Shown piece by piece: positions 15,542 through 25,475 of a stretch of 64,000 bases of DNA. The notes beneath the pieces are model-generated. The model had not been told where the DNA came from. It did not search any database and saw only the letters and a program-made list of their open reading frames with translations. The stretch's first letter is position 1. Each line of letters starts with the position of its first letter. This DNA comes from CAUVKI01 sp963552605 (GTDB lineage Bacteria; Bacillota; Clostridia; Tissierellales; Peptoniphilaceae). The position numbers and the translations under genes are program-made. Location: the NCBI GenBank assembly GCA_963552605.1, contig CAUVKI010000007.1, positions 8,547-72,546 of the forward strand, in the 5' to 3' direction.

Positions 15542-16569
15542 AGCGAGTTCTTTTGGGAATGAGCGGAGGGGTTGACAGTTCTTCGGCGGCTTTTCTCCTA
15601 AAGGAGCAGGGCTACGAAGTGGTGGGTATTACCCTTTGTCTGTGTCCTGATGATTATAATTCGGCTTTGAAAGTTGCAAACGTTTTGGGAATTGAGCATT
15701 ATTTTGCGGATTTCAGGTCTGAGTTCAAAAGAGAAGTGATAGAGCCGTTTATAGACGAATATTTTTTGGGAAGAACTCCGAACCCCTGCATAGTTTGCAA
15801 TTCAAAAATAAAGTTCGGATTGATGTCGGGACTTATGGAGAGGTATTCCTGTTCAAAACTTGCCACGGGGCATTATGCTAAGATTGTTAAGAAAGATAAC
15901 GCCTATCACTTGTGCAAGTCGAAAAACTTAAAAAAAGATCAAAGTTATTTTCTTTATGCAATTCCGAAAGAAGTGCTTTCAAGGGTTATTTTTCCCCTAT
16001 CGGATTACGATAAGATAGAAGTGAGAAATGTTGCGGAAAAAGCGGGAATACCTGTTTATGAAAGACCCGAAAGTCAGGAGATTTGTTTTGTTCCCGAGGA
16101 CGACTTTGTGAAGTTTATGAGAGGGTCGGGAAGAAAATCTAAAGATGGAAACATAATTGATAAAAATGGCGAGATTTTAGCTTCCCACAAGGGGATTGAG
16201 TGCTATACCATAGGTCAGAGGAGGGGGTTGGGGGTTGCATTGGGACATAGGGTTTTTGTCACCGACATTGATTTTGAAAAACGTACCATAACCCTTTCGG
16301 AGGAGGAAGATTTATGGAAAGATACGGTTGAAGTCGGTTGTGCAAAATTTTTAGAAAACTGCTCGGGAGATTTTTTTGCTCAAGGGAAAATTCGCCACTC
16401 TCATGAGGCATATCCCTGTGAGGTGAGGAAAAAGTCGGAAGACGAGTTTTTGGTGAAGTTTATCTCACCTGTGAGAGCGCCCGCTCCGGGTCAGTCATTG
16501 GTGTTATATGACGGAGATATGGTGCTTGGCGGGGGTGTTATAAAAAGTGCGGGCTTCGCCCTTCGGTGA
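15532..16569 (+). CDS. mnmA: tRNA-specific 2-thiouridylase MnmA
   Basis: It thiolates U34 of tRNA-Lys, -Glu and -Gln. The 345-residue product has the PP-loop GMSGGVDSSSAA (residues 9-20), the first catalytic Cys in NPCIVCNSKIKFG and the second in PESQEICFVPEDD, plus GIECYTIGQRRGLGVALG. I take TTG 15532 as start because GGGAGG at 15517-15522 is correctly spaced and the protein would otherwise lose its PP-loop strand. The start lies inside the degV end (10-bp overlap). Confidence 0.94.
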   Translation: MPLERVLLGMSGGVDSSSAAFLLKEQGYEVVGITLCLCPDDYNSALKVANVLGIEHYFADFRSEFKREVIEPFIDEYFLGRTPNPCIVCNSKIKFGLMSGLMERYSCSKLATGHYAKIVKKDNAYHLCKSKNLKKDQSYFLYAIPKEVLSRVIFPLSDYDKIEVRNVAEKAGIPVYERPESQEICFVPEDDFVKFMRGSGRKSKDGNIIDKNGEILASHKGIECYTIGQRRGLGVALGHRVFVTDIDFEKRTITLSEEEDLWKDTVEVGCAKFLENCSGDFFAQGKIRHSHEAYPCEVRKKSEDEFLVKFISPVRAPAPGQSLVLYDGDMVLGGGVIKSAGFALR

Positions 16570-16607
16570 TATTATGAGAGGCGGATTTTTATTTTAAGGA
16601 GGACAAA

Positions 16608-17918
16608 TTGGCTACTATTGAAAAGAGAAACGGGAACATAGTTCATTTTACTATGGAAATTCCCGCTAAAGATTTTTCCGAGGCGGTTCAAAAAGCATAT
16701 TTAAAAAATCGCAAGAATATCGTTTTTCCGGGTTTTCGCAAGGGAAAAGTCCCCAGACAGATAATTGAGAAAAATTACGGAAAAGACGTTTTTTATCCCG
16801 ATGCGGTTGATGATATCGTTTCTAAGCGGTTTGTGGACGATGTTCGTGAAATGGATATAATCCCCTTGGATTTACCTAAAATCGAGGAGGATTTTGAGGT
16901 TGAAGCGGATAAGCCGATAATTCTTAAGGCGACAGTGGAAGTGGCTCCGGAAATCGAGTTGAAAAAATATAAGGGGCTTGAAGTTGAAAAACCCGATTAC
17001 AAAGTTAACGATGAACTTGTTGATAAAGAGATAGAAAAGGCAAGGGATAAGAACGCAAGAATTATAGATGCGGGTGAAAGACCCGTAAAGAACGGAGATT
17101 TGCTTAACATAGACTTTGAAGGGTTTATCGGAGATGAACCGTTTGAGGGAGGAAAAGCGGTAGGAACGTCGCTTGAGATAGGTTCGGGAACTTTTATTCC
17201 GGGGTTTGAAGACGGTCTTATAGGTAAAAACAAGGGGGAAACGGTTGATGTCGAAGTGGTTTTCCCTGAAGATTATCACGAAGAAACGCTTTCGGGAAAG
17301 CCGGCAAAATTCGTTGTAAAAATCAATGAAATCAGAGAGAAAAAACTTCCCGAATTGGACGACGAGTTTGTAAAAGATGTGAGCGAGTATGATACATTAG
17401 ATGAATACAAAGCTCATATAAGAGAGAGCCTTGAAAAAGAGTTTGAGGAAAAGGAAATATTGGACACCGATTCCGCCATATTGAAAGCATTGATTGAGGA
17501 AAATGATTTTGAAGTTCCTCCGACTATGCTCCGCAATCAGGTGAATGAAGAATTAAAAGATTTTTCATACAGACTTAAGTTGCAGGGTATGACCCTTGAG
17601 AGTTATATGGGGCTTTTCAACCTGAATATCGAGATGCTTAAAAAACAACTTGAAGTCGGAGCTTTGGTGCATGTGAAGGAAGAAATGCTCCTATATCATA
17701 TCTCAAAGCTTGAAAAGATAGTTGTGACCGATGAGGATATCGAAAAGGAATTGGATATTGCGGTTAAAGATACCGAAGAAGAAGGCAAAGAAGAACAAAA
17801 AAAGAGAATATTGGGGTCAAATAAGGAGTTCTTCAGGGATAAGCTGAAATTGAAGAAAGCTTTTGAAGTTGTGAAAGATTCCGTAATATTCACTAAGAAG
17901 AAGAGCGAGGAGGAATAA
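16608..17918 (+). CDS. tig: Trigger factor
   Basis: Ribosome-associated chaperone and peptidyl-prolyl isomerase of 436 residues. The ribosome-binding signature lies in FPGFRKGKVPRQIIEKNYG (about 41-59). The FKBP-like domain includes NGDLLNIDFEGFIGDEPFEGG (about 162-182), and the C-terminal helical domain follows. The start is TTG 16608 behind AAGGAGG. The stop overlaps the clpP start by one base (TAATG), so the chaperone and protease genes are coupled. Confidence 0.95.
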   Translation: MATIEKRNGNIVHFTMEIPAKDFSEAVQKAYLKNRKNIVFPGFRKGKVPRQIIEKNYGKDVFYPDAVDDIVSKRFVDDVREMDIIPLDLPKIEEDFEVEADKPIILKATVEVAPEIELKKYKGLEVEKPDYKVNDELVDKEIEKARDKNARIIDAGERPVKNGDLLNIDFEGFIGDEPFEGGKAVGTSLEIGSGTFIPGFEDGLIGKNKGETVDVEVVFPEDYHEETLSGKPAKFVVKINEIREKKLPELDDEFVKDVSEYDTLDEYKAHIRESLEKEFEEKEILDTDSAILKALIEENDFEVPPTMLRNQVNEELKDFSYRLKLQGMTLESYMGLFNLNIEMLKKQLEVGALVHVKEEMLLYHISKLEKIVVTDEDIEKELDIAVKDTEEEGKEEQKKRILGSNKEFFRDKLKLKKAFEVVKDSVIFTKKKSEEE

Positions 17919-18502
17919 TGGCTTTAATTCCTATGGTGGTGGAGCAGACCAACAGAGGCGAACGCTCCTATGATATATACTCCAGATTGCTGAAAGAAAG
18001 GATTATTTTTTTGGGCGGCGAAGTGGAGGACAATATGTCAAACCTGATAGTTGCTCAGCTGCTCTTTTTGGAGGCGGAAGATCCTGAAAAGGATATACAG
18101 ATTTATATCAACAGTCCGGGAGGTTCGGTATCCGCGGGGCTTGCGATTTATGATACCATGCAGTATATAAAGCCTGCAGTTTCCACGATTTGCGTGGGGC
18201 TTGCGGCAAGTATGGGAGCTTTTTTGCTTACAGCCGGAGCGAAGGGAAAACGGTTTGCCCTTCCCAATTCCGATATAATGATCCACCAGCCGCTGGGAGG
18301 TGCGAGAGGACAAGTGGAAGATGTCCGCATACAAGCGGAGAAGATGATAAGGACTCGTCAGAGGCTCAATGAAATTTTGTCAGAACGCACGGGTCAGTCG
18401 CTTGAAAAAATTGCAAAGGATACGGACAGGGATTTTTATATGACTGCACAAGAAGCGAAGAGCTATGGAATAATAGATGATATTTTGATTAGAAAGAAGT
18501 AG
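17918..18502 (+). CDS. clpP: ATP-dependent Clp protease proteolytic subunit
   Basis: A 194-residue serine protease subunit that forms the tetradecameric ClpP barrel and works with ClpX. The catalytic Ser98 is in GLAASMGAFL and His123 in DIMIHQPLGG; the typical oxyanion strand YINSPGGSVSAG precedes them. Position between tig and clpX is the usual Firmicutes order. GAGGAGG before the tig stop provides the ribosome site. Confidence 0.97.
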   Translation: MALIPMVVEQTNRGERSYDIYSRLLKERIIFLGGEVEDNMSNLIVAQLLFLEAEDPEKDIQIYINSPGGSVSAGLAIYDTMQYIKPAVSTICVGLAASMGAFLLTAGAKGKRFALPNSDIMIHQPLGGARGQVEDVRIQAEKMIRTRQRLNEILSERTGQSLEKIAKDTDRDFYMTAQEAKSYGIIDDILIRKK

Positions 18503-18511
18503 GAGGGTTAA

Positions 18512-19783
18512 GTGGCGAAGTTTGAAGAACGAATGATCAGATGCTCCTTTTGCGGAAAACCTCAAAATCAGGTAAAGAAACTTATCGCAGGACCGAATGT
18601 CTATATATGCAATGAATGCATAGGTCTTTGTAAGGATATTGTTTCGGACGGAACGGAAGAAGTTCCGAAGGAGGATTTTAAGGATATCCCGAAGCCTATG
18701 GAAATAATGGAAGCGTTAAATGATTATGTGATTGAGCAGGACGATGCAAAGAAAGCACTCGCCGTGGCAGTCTATAATCACTACAAGAGGATAAAAGCCA
18801 ATGCCGACGGAAAGAGCAAGGTGGAGCTTAGAAAGAGCAATATCCTCATGCTCGGTCCGACCGGTTCGGGAAAGACTTTGCTTGCGGAAACTCTTGCAAG
18901 AATTCTTGATGTTCCTTTTGCCATAACCGATGCTACCACTCTTACGGAAGCGGGATATGTCGGAGAAGATGTGGAGAATGTTATTCTAAGGCTTTTGCAG
19001 AATGCGGAATTTGATGTGGAGAAAGCGGAGCGGGGCATAATATATATCGACGAGATAGATAAGATTTCTAAAAAATCGGAAAATGTTTCCATAACCAGAG
19101 ATGTGAGCGGTGAGGGAGTGCAGCAGGCTCTTTTGAAAATGCTTGAGGGAACTGTCAGCAATGTTCCCCCTCAGGGAGGAAGAAAACACCCCAATCAGGA
19201 ATTTATTCAGGTCAATACCACAAATATTCTCTTTATCTGTGGAGGAGCATTCGACGGTCTCACCGATATAATAAGACGCCGAACGGATCATAAAAATATG
19301 GGCTTCGGAGCGGAAATCAAAGCAAAGCACGAGGAAGATATAAAAGAAATTTATAGTGCGCTTGAGCCGGAGGACTTGATAAAATACGGACTTATTCCGG
19401 AGTTTATAGGAAGACTTCCCGTGGTGGTTTCATTGGAAGAGCTTTCAAAAGAAGCTATGGTGAGAATTCTTACCAAGCCAAAGAACGCTTTGGTTAAACA
19501 ATACAAGGAACTTTTCAGACTCGATGGAATTGACTTGGAGTTTGAAGATGAAGCCTTGGAGGCGATTGCGGATTTGGCGATTAAGAGAAAAACCGGTGCA
19601 AGGGGATTGCGTACAATTCTTGAAAAGATGATGTTAAGCACAATGTATGAGAGTCCTTCAAGAAAAGATATAGAAAAGTGTATCGTTACAAAAGAGGTTG
19701 TGTCGGATAATAAAGAACCGACTTTGGTGTTGTCGGAAAAGAATAGAGATCATAAGGGAAACAAAAATAAATCGGTTTCCTAG
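18512..19783 (+). CDS. clpX: ATP-dependent Clp protease ATP-binding subunit ClpX
   Basis: AAA+ unfoldase of 423 residues that feeds ClpP. The N-terminal C4 zinc finger (CSFCGKPQNQVKKL...CNECIGLC), Walker A GPTGSGKTLLAE, Walker B IIYIDEIDKI, the pore loop GYVGEDVEN and sensor 2 region GARGLRTILE are all visible. Start is GTG 18512 with AGGAGGG upstream. A terminator begins immediately at the stop codon, so lon has its own transcript or is reached by read-through. Confidence 0.97.
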   Translation: MAKFEERMIRCSFCGKPQNQVKKLIAGPNVYICNECIGLCKDIVSDGTEEVPKEDFKDIPKPMEIMEALNDYVIEQDDAKKALAVAVYNHYKRIKANADGKSKVELRKSNILMLGPTGSGKTLLAETLARILDVPFAITDATTLTEAGYVGEDVENVILRLLQNAEFDVEKAERGIIYIDEIDKISKKSENVSITRDVSGEGVQQALLKMLEGTVSNVPPQGGRKHPNQEFIQVNTTNILFICGGAFDGLTDIIRRRTDHKNMGFGAEIKAKHEEDIKEIYSALEPEDLIKYGLIPEFIGRLPVVVSLEELSKEAMVRILTKPKNALVKQYKELFRLDGIDLEFEDEALEAIADLAIKRKTGARGLRTILEKMMLSTMYESPSRKDIEKCIVTKEVVSDNKEPTLVLSEKNRDHKGNKNKSVS

Positions 19784-19808
19784 CTCACTTCGGTGAGCTT
19801 TCTTTATT
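19782..19808 (+). terminator. Terminator after clpX
   Basis: AGCTCAC-TTCG-GTGAGCT stem with a stable UUCG tetraloop followed by TTCTTTATT. It begins within the clpX stop codon. Confidence 0.85.
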
Positions 19809-19821
19809 AGGAGGTGATTTT

Positions 19822-22146
19822 GTGGATTACAAATCAGAAAATAAAATATATCCGCTTATTCCCTTGAGGGGAATGACCGTTTTTCCTCATATGGTTGTGC
19901 ATTTTGACATAGGAAGAGAAGCATCGATAAAGGCTTTGGAGGAGGCTGAGTTAAGGGACGGGCTGGTGCTTTTGGTGGCTCAAAAAGATCCTAAGGAGGA
20001 AGTTCCCTCTTCATTGGAAGATTTGCGAGGGGCGGGTACAGTTGTAAGGGTTAAACAGCTTTTAAAGATTCCCGGGGGAAATCTTCGTGTGCTGGTTGAG
20101 GGAGAACGTCGTGCAAAGCTTTTGAAGTTGACTTCCGACGGTTCTCCATTGGAGGCGGAAGTTGAGGAGATAACCTATCAGGAGATTGAGCCCGATAAAA
20201 AAACGGAAGCGAGAATGCGTCTTATAAGAGATGATTTTGTCAAACAGATGAGCTATGTCGAGGGGGGTTCTCCTGAAATGCTCGCAACTCTTTCCGATAT
20301 CAAAGATCCCGGGCAGCTTGCGGATATAATTGCCTCTACGGCGTTATCCAAACAGGAAGATGCTCAAGATGTGCTTGAAGCTTTCGATATAGTGAAAAGA
20401 CTTGATTTAGTGCATGTGAAACTTCAGCAGGAGTTGGAAATAATCAAGCTTGAGGATAAGATAAGCAACAGATTGAAAAACCAGATAAACAAAGTTCAAA
20501 AGGAATATTATCTGAGGGAACAGCTAAAAGCCATACAAGATGAGCTCGGGTACGAGGACGAGTTTGAGGAAGAAGTCTTGGAGTATGAGCAAAAACTTTC
20601 CGAAAGAAAACTTCCGGAAGAGGTGGAACAGAAATTTAAAAAAGAGCTTTCAAGATTGATGTATCAGACGGATGGCTCATCGGAAGCCGGGGTTATACGC
20701 ACCTATTTGGATTGGATTTTGGACTTGCCGTGGGAGGTTTTAACCGAGGATAAAATTGATATCAAGGAAGCAAGAGATGTGTTAAATGAGGATCACTACG
20801 GGCTTGAAGATGTTAAGGAAAGGATTTTGGAGCATATCGCACTAAGAAAGCTTACGAAAAAATCCAACGGGGCGATTATCTGTCTGGTAGGTCCTCCGGG
20901 GGTGGGAAAGACTTCCGTTGCAAGGTCAATTTCCAAGGCTATGCATAAGAATTTTACGAGAGTGAGTCTTGGAGGTGTGAGTGATGAGGCTGAAATCAGA
21001 GGTCACAGAAGAACCTATATCGGAGCTATGCCGGGATGTATTATTAACGGATTAAAAAAAGCTAAGTCAAAAAATCCCCTTTTTTTGCTTGACGAAATAG
21101 ATAAACTGGGAAGGGATTATAAGGGAGATCCCACAAGTGCATTGCTTGAGGTTTTAGATCCGGAGCAAAATTCTTCTTTTACGGACCACTATCTGGATTT
21201 GCCTTTCGACTTGTCGGACGTGATGTTTATTACCACTGCCAACACAACTCAAACTATTCCCGGACCGCTTCTTGATAGAATGGAAGTAATTGAGATAAGC
21301 GGTTATACCTCTGAAGAAAAATTCAATATAGCGAAGAAGTATTTGGTGTTGAAAAATTTGGAAAAATTGGATTTGAACGCATCTCAAGTGAATATTTCGG
21401 ACGCAGTTTTAACCGAACTTATAAATCATTATACGAGAGAGTCCGGAGTGAGAAATCTGGAAAGGGAGATAAAGTCGATTATTCGTAAATCCGTAAAGAA
21501 AATGCTTGAGGAAGAGGCTAAGTCTTTTCGTGTGTCCAACAGAAATTTGGGGGATCTTCTCGGTGCTCCTAGATATCATTATGACAAAAAGAATAATCGC
21601 AATGAGGTCGGAAAGGTTGTAGGACTTGCGTGGACTTCGGTCGGCGGGGAAACTTTAACGATTGAAGTTAATGTGATGGACGGGAGCGGAAAGACATTGC
21701 TTACGGGAAAACTAGGAGATGTGATGAAGGAGTCGGCTATGGCCGCGATTTCCTATGTGCGCTCCAAACGCAGCAAGTTAAAACTCAATAAGACTTTTCA
21801 CAGGGATAAGGATATTCACATTCATGTGCCGGAGGGAGCAATTCCAAAAGACGGACCTTCGGCGGGAATTACCATTGCGACCGGAGTTGCCTCGGCTCTT
21901 ACCGGCAAAAAAGTCAGAAGTGATGTCGCTATGACGGGGGAGATTACAATTAGGGGTGATGTGCTTCCTATAGGAGGACTTAAGGAAAAACTTTTGGCTG
22001 CCAAGAGAATGGGGATTATGGAAGTTATTATCCCTTCGGAAAATCGTAAGGATTTTGATGAGCTTAAAGATAATATCAAAGAGGGCTTGAAGGTCAACTA
22101 TGTTAAACATATGGACGAGGTCATTAAGCTTATGTTGGTGGAATAG
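19822..22146 (+). CDS. lon: ATP-dependent protease Lon
   Basis: A 774-residue LonA protease that degrades misfolded and regulatory proteins. It has the N-terminal LAN domain (YPLIPLRGMTVFPHMVV), Walker A GPPGVGKTSVA near residue 358, LLDEIDKLG as Walker B, and the C-terminal protease domain with catalytic Ser in PKDGPSAGITI and the lysine ~40 residues later. GTG 19822 follows TTAGGAGGTGATT. It is 2 bp before engB, the common lon-engB pairing in Firmicutes. Confidence 0.97.
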   Translation: MDYKSENKIYPLIPLRGMTVFPHMVVHFDIGREASIKALEEAELRDGLVLLVAQKDPKEEVPSSLEDLRGAGTVVRVKQLLKIPGGNLRVLVEGERRAKLLKLTSDGSPLEAEVEEITYQEIEPDKKTEARMRLIRDDFVKQMSYVEGGSPEMLATLSDIKDPGQLADIIASTALSKQEDAQDVLEAFDIVKRLDLVHVKLQQELEIIKLEDKISNRLKNQINKVQKEYYLREQLKAIQDELGYEDEFEEEVLEYEQKLSERKLPEEVEQKFKKELSRLMYQTDGSSEAGVIRTYLDWILDLPWEVLTEDKIDIKEARDVLNEDHYGLEDVKERILEHIALRKLTKKSNGAIICLVGPPGVGKTSVARSISKAMHKNFTRVSLGGVSDEAEIRGHRRTYIGAMPGCIINGLKKAKSKNPLFLLDEIDKLGRDYKGDPTSALLEVLDPEQNSSFTDHYLDLPFDLSDVMFITTANTTQTIPGPLLDRMEVIEISGYTSEEKFNIAKKYLVLKNLEKLDLNASQVNISDAVLTELINHYTRESGVRNLEREIKSIIRKSVKKMLEEEAKSFRVSNRNLGDLLGAPRYHYDKKNNRNEVGKVVGLAWTSVGGETLTIEVNVMDGSGKTLLTGKLGDVMKESAMAAISYVRSKRSKLKLNKTFHRDKDIHIHVPEGAIPKDGPSAGITIATGVASALTGKKVRSDVAMTGEITIRGDVLPIGGLKEKLLAAKRMGIMEVIIPSENRKDFDELKDNIKEGLKVNYVKHMDEVIKLMLVE

Positions 22147-22148
22147 AA

Positions 22149-22748
22149 ATGATTATAAATAAATCCGACTTTGAGCTCTCCGCAGTTAAAGAAATTCAAT
22201 ACCCCTCGGATGATTTGCCCGAGATAGCTTTATCAGGAAGGAGCAATGTGGGGAAATCATCTTTTATCAATGCTATGCTCGGGAGAAAAAATCTCGCAAG
22301 GACTTCTTCCACTCCGGGTAAGACAAGGTTAATAAATTTTTACCGTTTCAATGAGCGATACCGTTTTGTCGATTTGCCCGGATATGGTTATGCCAAGGTG
22401 TCAAAGAGTGAGCGTGAGAGTTGGGCTAAGATAATAAACAGATATCTTTCCCTTAGAAAAAATCTTAGAGAGGTGGTTTTGGTAGTTGATATCAGGCACC
22501 CTCCGACGGATAACGATATGGAAATGTATAGTTGGATTTTGGATTCGGGATTTTCAGGTCTTGTGGTTGCAACAAAACTCGATAAGCTTCGGAAAAATGA
22601 GATTAAAAAGAATATTTCCGTGATAAAAACTTCTCTAAAAATATCCGACGATTCGCTTTTATTCCCTTTTTCAGCGGAAAAAAAAATCGGAGTCGGGGAG
22701 GTGTGGACTGCGTTAGATCGCATCTATGATGATAACAATTATACCTAG
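22149..22748 (+). CDS. engB: Ribosome biogenesis GTP-binding protein EngB/YsxC
   Basis: A small essential GTPase of 199 residues that acts in assembly of the large ribosomal subunit. G1 is GRSNVGKSSF, G2 lies in RTSSTPGKTRLINFY, G3 is DLPGYGYAKVS, and G4 is TKLDKL. It starts 2 bp after lon with GGTGGAATAGAA upstream. The following transporter gene may begin inside or just after its end. Confidence 0.95.
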   Translation: MIINKSDFELSAVKEIQYPSDDLPEIALSGRSNVGKSSFINAMLGRKNLARTSSTPGKTRLINFYRFNERYRFVDLPGYGYAKVSKSERESWAKIINRYLSLRKNLREVVLVVDIRHPPTDNDMEMYSWILDSGFSGLVVATKLDKLRKNEIKKNISVIKTSLKISDDSLLFPFSAEKKIGVGEVWTALDRIYDDNNYT

Positions 22749-22770
22749 GCAAAAGGAGGACGAGAAGTTT

Positions 22771-23904
22771 TTGGATTATCGTTCGAGAGTGGGACTTACG
22801 GCGGGATTTACGGGTTTGTTTCTGAATATTTTTTTGTTCTCCGTTAAACTTGCCATAGGTTTTTTTATAGGCTCGCTCTCGGTGATAGGAGAAGCTGTGA
22901 ATAATCTTTCGGATGTGGGAAGTTCATTGGTTACGATTTTGGGATTTTGGATAGCAAAAAAGCCTGCGGACGATGAACATCCGGCAGGTCATGCACGGTG
23001 GGAGTATTTATTTTCTTTGGCTGTTTCCGTAATAATAATTTTTATAAGCTTCTCCTTGGGTAAGGAATCAATCATTCGTATAATAAATCCGAAGCTTCCC
23101 AAATTCAGCACGATTACTTTTTTTGTGCTGATTATTTCCGTGTTGATGAAACTTTTTTTGTCGTCCTATTATGAACACTTAGGGAAAAAAATTCAATCCA
23201 CGATTTTAATTGCACAGGCGGTGGACAGTCGCTCGGATATTTTATCCACGGTGGCTGTATTGATAGGAGTGGCGGTTCAAAATTTTGTTTCATTTCCTGT
23301 GGACGGTGTTTTGGGTCTGGTGGTTTCGATTTTTATTTTTCGTTCGGGATTTGAAGTTATAAAAGAGCCGCTTGATCATTTGATAGGAGCGGCAATTAGT
23401 GATGAGGAAAAGGAACGGATTACAAATTTCATTTTGAGTGAGAAGAGAATTTTGGGTATTCACGATCTTATCGTTCACGATTACGGTCCTATGCGCACCT
23501 TTGCTACGGTTCATGCGGAGGTGGACAGCGAGGAAAATCTGTCGGAAATAAATTTGGTGATTGATGAGGTTGAAACCAAAGCTCTTGAGGAACTCGGATT
23601 GGAGCTTACAATTCACGTTGATCCTATTGTCATCGGAGATGAGAGAGTTGACGCTATGAAAGAAGATGTGAGACTCGCCCTTATTAGGGTAGATGACAGA
23701 TTATCTTTTCACGATTTTCGTGTGGTTGAAAATTCCAAGGTAAACTTAATTTTCGATGTTGAAATTCCTACGGGAGTTAATACCGAGGCAGAGGAGATTA
23801 ACGGGAGAGTTGGGGAAGAGCTTAAAAAAATAAATCCTCTTTATAACTGCATAATCACTTTTGACAGAAAGTATTATAGATACAAAGTTAAGGACAAAAG
23901 GTAG
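22771..23904 (+). CDS. Cation diffusion facilitator family metal exporter
   Basis: A proton-coupled divalent metal exporter of about 377 residues. Six membrane segments are visible, with metal-site residues in EAVNNLSDVGSS (TM2) and AVDSRSDILST (TM5), followed by the cytoplasmic dimer domain (HAEVDSEENLSEIN). The metal cannot be assigned; Zn, Mn and Fe are all handled by this family. I choose TTG 22771, which is preceded by AAAAGGAGG at 22751-22759; an in-frame ATG at 22726 overlaps engB but has no ribosome site. It ends at a strong terminator. Confidence 0.88.
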   Translation: MDYRSRVGLTAGFTGLFLNIFLFSVKLAIGFFIGSLSVIGEAVNNLSDVGSSLVTILGFWIAKKPADDEHPAGHARWEYLFSLAVSVIIIFISFSLGKESIIRIINPKLPKFSTITFFVLIISVLMKLFLSSYYEHLGKKIQSTILIAQAVDSRSDILSTVAVLIGVAVQNFVSFPVDGVLGLVVSIFIFRSGFEVIKEPLDHLIGAAISDEEKERITNFILSEKRILGIHDLIVHDYGPMRTFATVHAEVDSEENLSEINLVIDEVETKALEELGLELTIHVDPIVIGDERVDAMKEDVRLALIRVDDRLSFHDFRVVENSKVNLIFDVEIPTGVNTEAEEINGRVGEELKKINPLYNCIITFDRKYYRYKVKDKR

Positions 23905-23930
23905 GCGGATAAAATACGCCTATTTTTTTT
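23902..23930 (+). terminator. Terminator after the cation exporter
   Basis: TAGGCG (23902-23907) pairs with CGCCTA (23917-23922) around a 9-nt loop and is followed by eight T residues. Confidence 0.9.
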
Positions 23931-24048
23931 GTGGATTATACAGCTCCAATTCAAACTACATAACAGGACAAAAGGTATATTGAAGCATTGATTTTTTTAT
24001 CTGCTGATATATAATGATTTCGATATAAATTTTAGGGTAGGCAAAGTA

Positions 24049-25261
24049 ATGTATATTAACGTCGATACTTTTTTCTTTATAGTGGCTGTGATTATATGGA
24101 TATATGCAATTGGAAAAATCTCCAACGTTTTTAAATTAAATTACAGACTGTATATTTTCATAATGGTTTTCAGTGTCATTTGTCTTGGTCTTTCGTATCG
24201 GCATTTTCACTTTTTGAAAATAAATTCCATTCCTGAAAATGGTGAGGATTATAGGATAAAAGAAGTTTTTTTAGACTACTCTTTTAATGAATATGGGAGT
24301 GCAGATGTAGGACATAAGTTGTTATTTAAAGCGAATAAAAAATCCCGTTCAAATAAGAAATCTATGCTTCAATTTTTTGTTGAATTGATACTTGATACGA
24401 AATTTGAAGCGGAGAATAAAAAATCTTACCCAAAAAACTCTCTGGCATATGTTTTTTATGAAATGGATAAAATAAGCTCTTTAGAGGTTTTACTGAATGG
24501 CAACTCAATCAGTCCTTCAGATTTTAATATTCCTAATACCTATGAGCTTAAAACTGATGCCGATAAGAATATCCTTACTGTTTATCTTCCCCATGATGAT
24601 TTAAAAAATATGGACTTATCCATAAATTATTCCGTTAAGAATGCCCTTGGTGAAGATAACGGTGTTTTGGTTTATTACAATACTTTCTTTCCAGAAAGAA
24701 CTAACTTTAGTTTTAATACCAATACGAGGGGAAAAATTACCTTCCATTATCCTGACAGCTCTATCATAAAAGCCGGAGCCAATTCTAAAGATTTTTGGGT
24801 GAATATAGGGGATTCAAACAGAGCTTCATTCGTAGTAGACTTTAAAAATAAGCTTCCTTATGAAAAACATCCTTTTGGAGGAGGTCATACGCTTATTTAT
24901 ATGGAAGAGTTATCATATGATGATGCGGATTTTTACAAGAACTATAACAAAAACTTTTCTCTAATCACAAGACTCGATTTTTTACCTGCTCCATTTAAAT
25001 TTAGAAGAGCACCCGATCCTATTTCAACTGAATTTAGTGACCAAGGTTATTCTGTTTCTGAACTGAAATCATTAAATAAAGAAAATAATGAAAAGTTTTC
25101 AGATTTCAAATTCGTGTTCGGTTTTTTTCATAAGATCTTGGAGTCGGGCGATCATCTTGTTGTTACTTATATAATTTCCCTTTATTTATTCATACTATGA
25201 GGATAAAAAAGAGGGGGAGCTTATCCACAAGTTAGGTCTTTTAGAAGAATCGGAAAAATAA
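24049..25261 (+). pseudogene. Membrane protein of unknown function, apparently frameshifted near its C-terminus
   Basis: The first frame (24049-25200) encodes 383 residues: two N-terminal membrane segments (TFFFIVAVIIWIYAIGKI; YIFIMVFSVICLGLSY), then a ~270-residue external domain, then the start of a third hydrophobic segment that stops abruptly at YLFIL. In another frame, YSYYEDKKEGELIHKLGLLEE continues to TAA 25261, just before a strong terminator, reading as a natural cytoplasmic tail. A one-base shift in the TTTCCCTTTATTT run near 25180 would join them. The gene is AT-richer than its neighbours and has isolated transcription signals, suggesting acquisition. I do not recognise the family. 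The shortened protein might still insert in the membrane. Confidence 0.6.
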
Positions 25262-25304
25262 AATGGCTAAACCTCAATATTTTATTTGTTGAGTTTAGCC
25301 ATTT
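25261..25304 (+). terminator. Long-stem terminator after the frameshifted membrane protein
   Basis: AAATGGCTAAAC plus CTCAA (25261-25277) pairs with TTGAG plus TTTAGCCATTT (25289-25304), a 16-bp stem with one bulged C, followed by GTTTTG. It begins at the stop codon of the alternative-frame tail, which supports that tail being the true gene end. Confidence 0.8.
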
Positions 25305-25475
25305 GTTTTGCTCTTAAAGAGATTTTGGGTTGTCCAGTTCTCCTGCTATTTAATCATTCTTACATACCCGCATACCTCATAAACCTTAATGCGAAACGAG
25401 GGCGCGCGGTCTGTGCCATAGCAAGTCATTTTCTTCGCATAAAAACCATAAAATTACAAAAAATAAAAAAAAGAC
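25305..25475. other. Intergenic stretch before the tRNA-Pro pair
   Basis: No convincing gene. A 71-codon ORF crossing 25286-25501 starts inside the terminator stem and has no ribosome site. The only structure seen is a distant inverted pair ATGCGAA / TTCGCAT (around 25389 and 25434) and an A-rich tract leading into the tRNA promoter. Confidence 0.5.

Noticed and set aside
22726..22770. The in-frame ATG at 22726 as the start of the cation exporter
   Set aside because: It overlaps engB without a ribosome site, while TTG 22771 has AAAAGGAGG upstream and begins just before the conserved region.
25150..25261. Selenocysteine read-through of the TGA at 25198 as an explanation for the membrane protein tail
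   Set aside because: The tail lies in a different reading frame, so recoding of the TGA would not join it; a frameshift is required.
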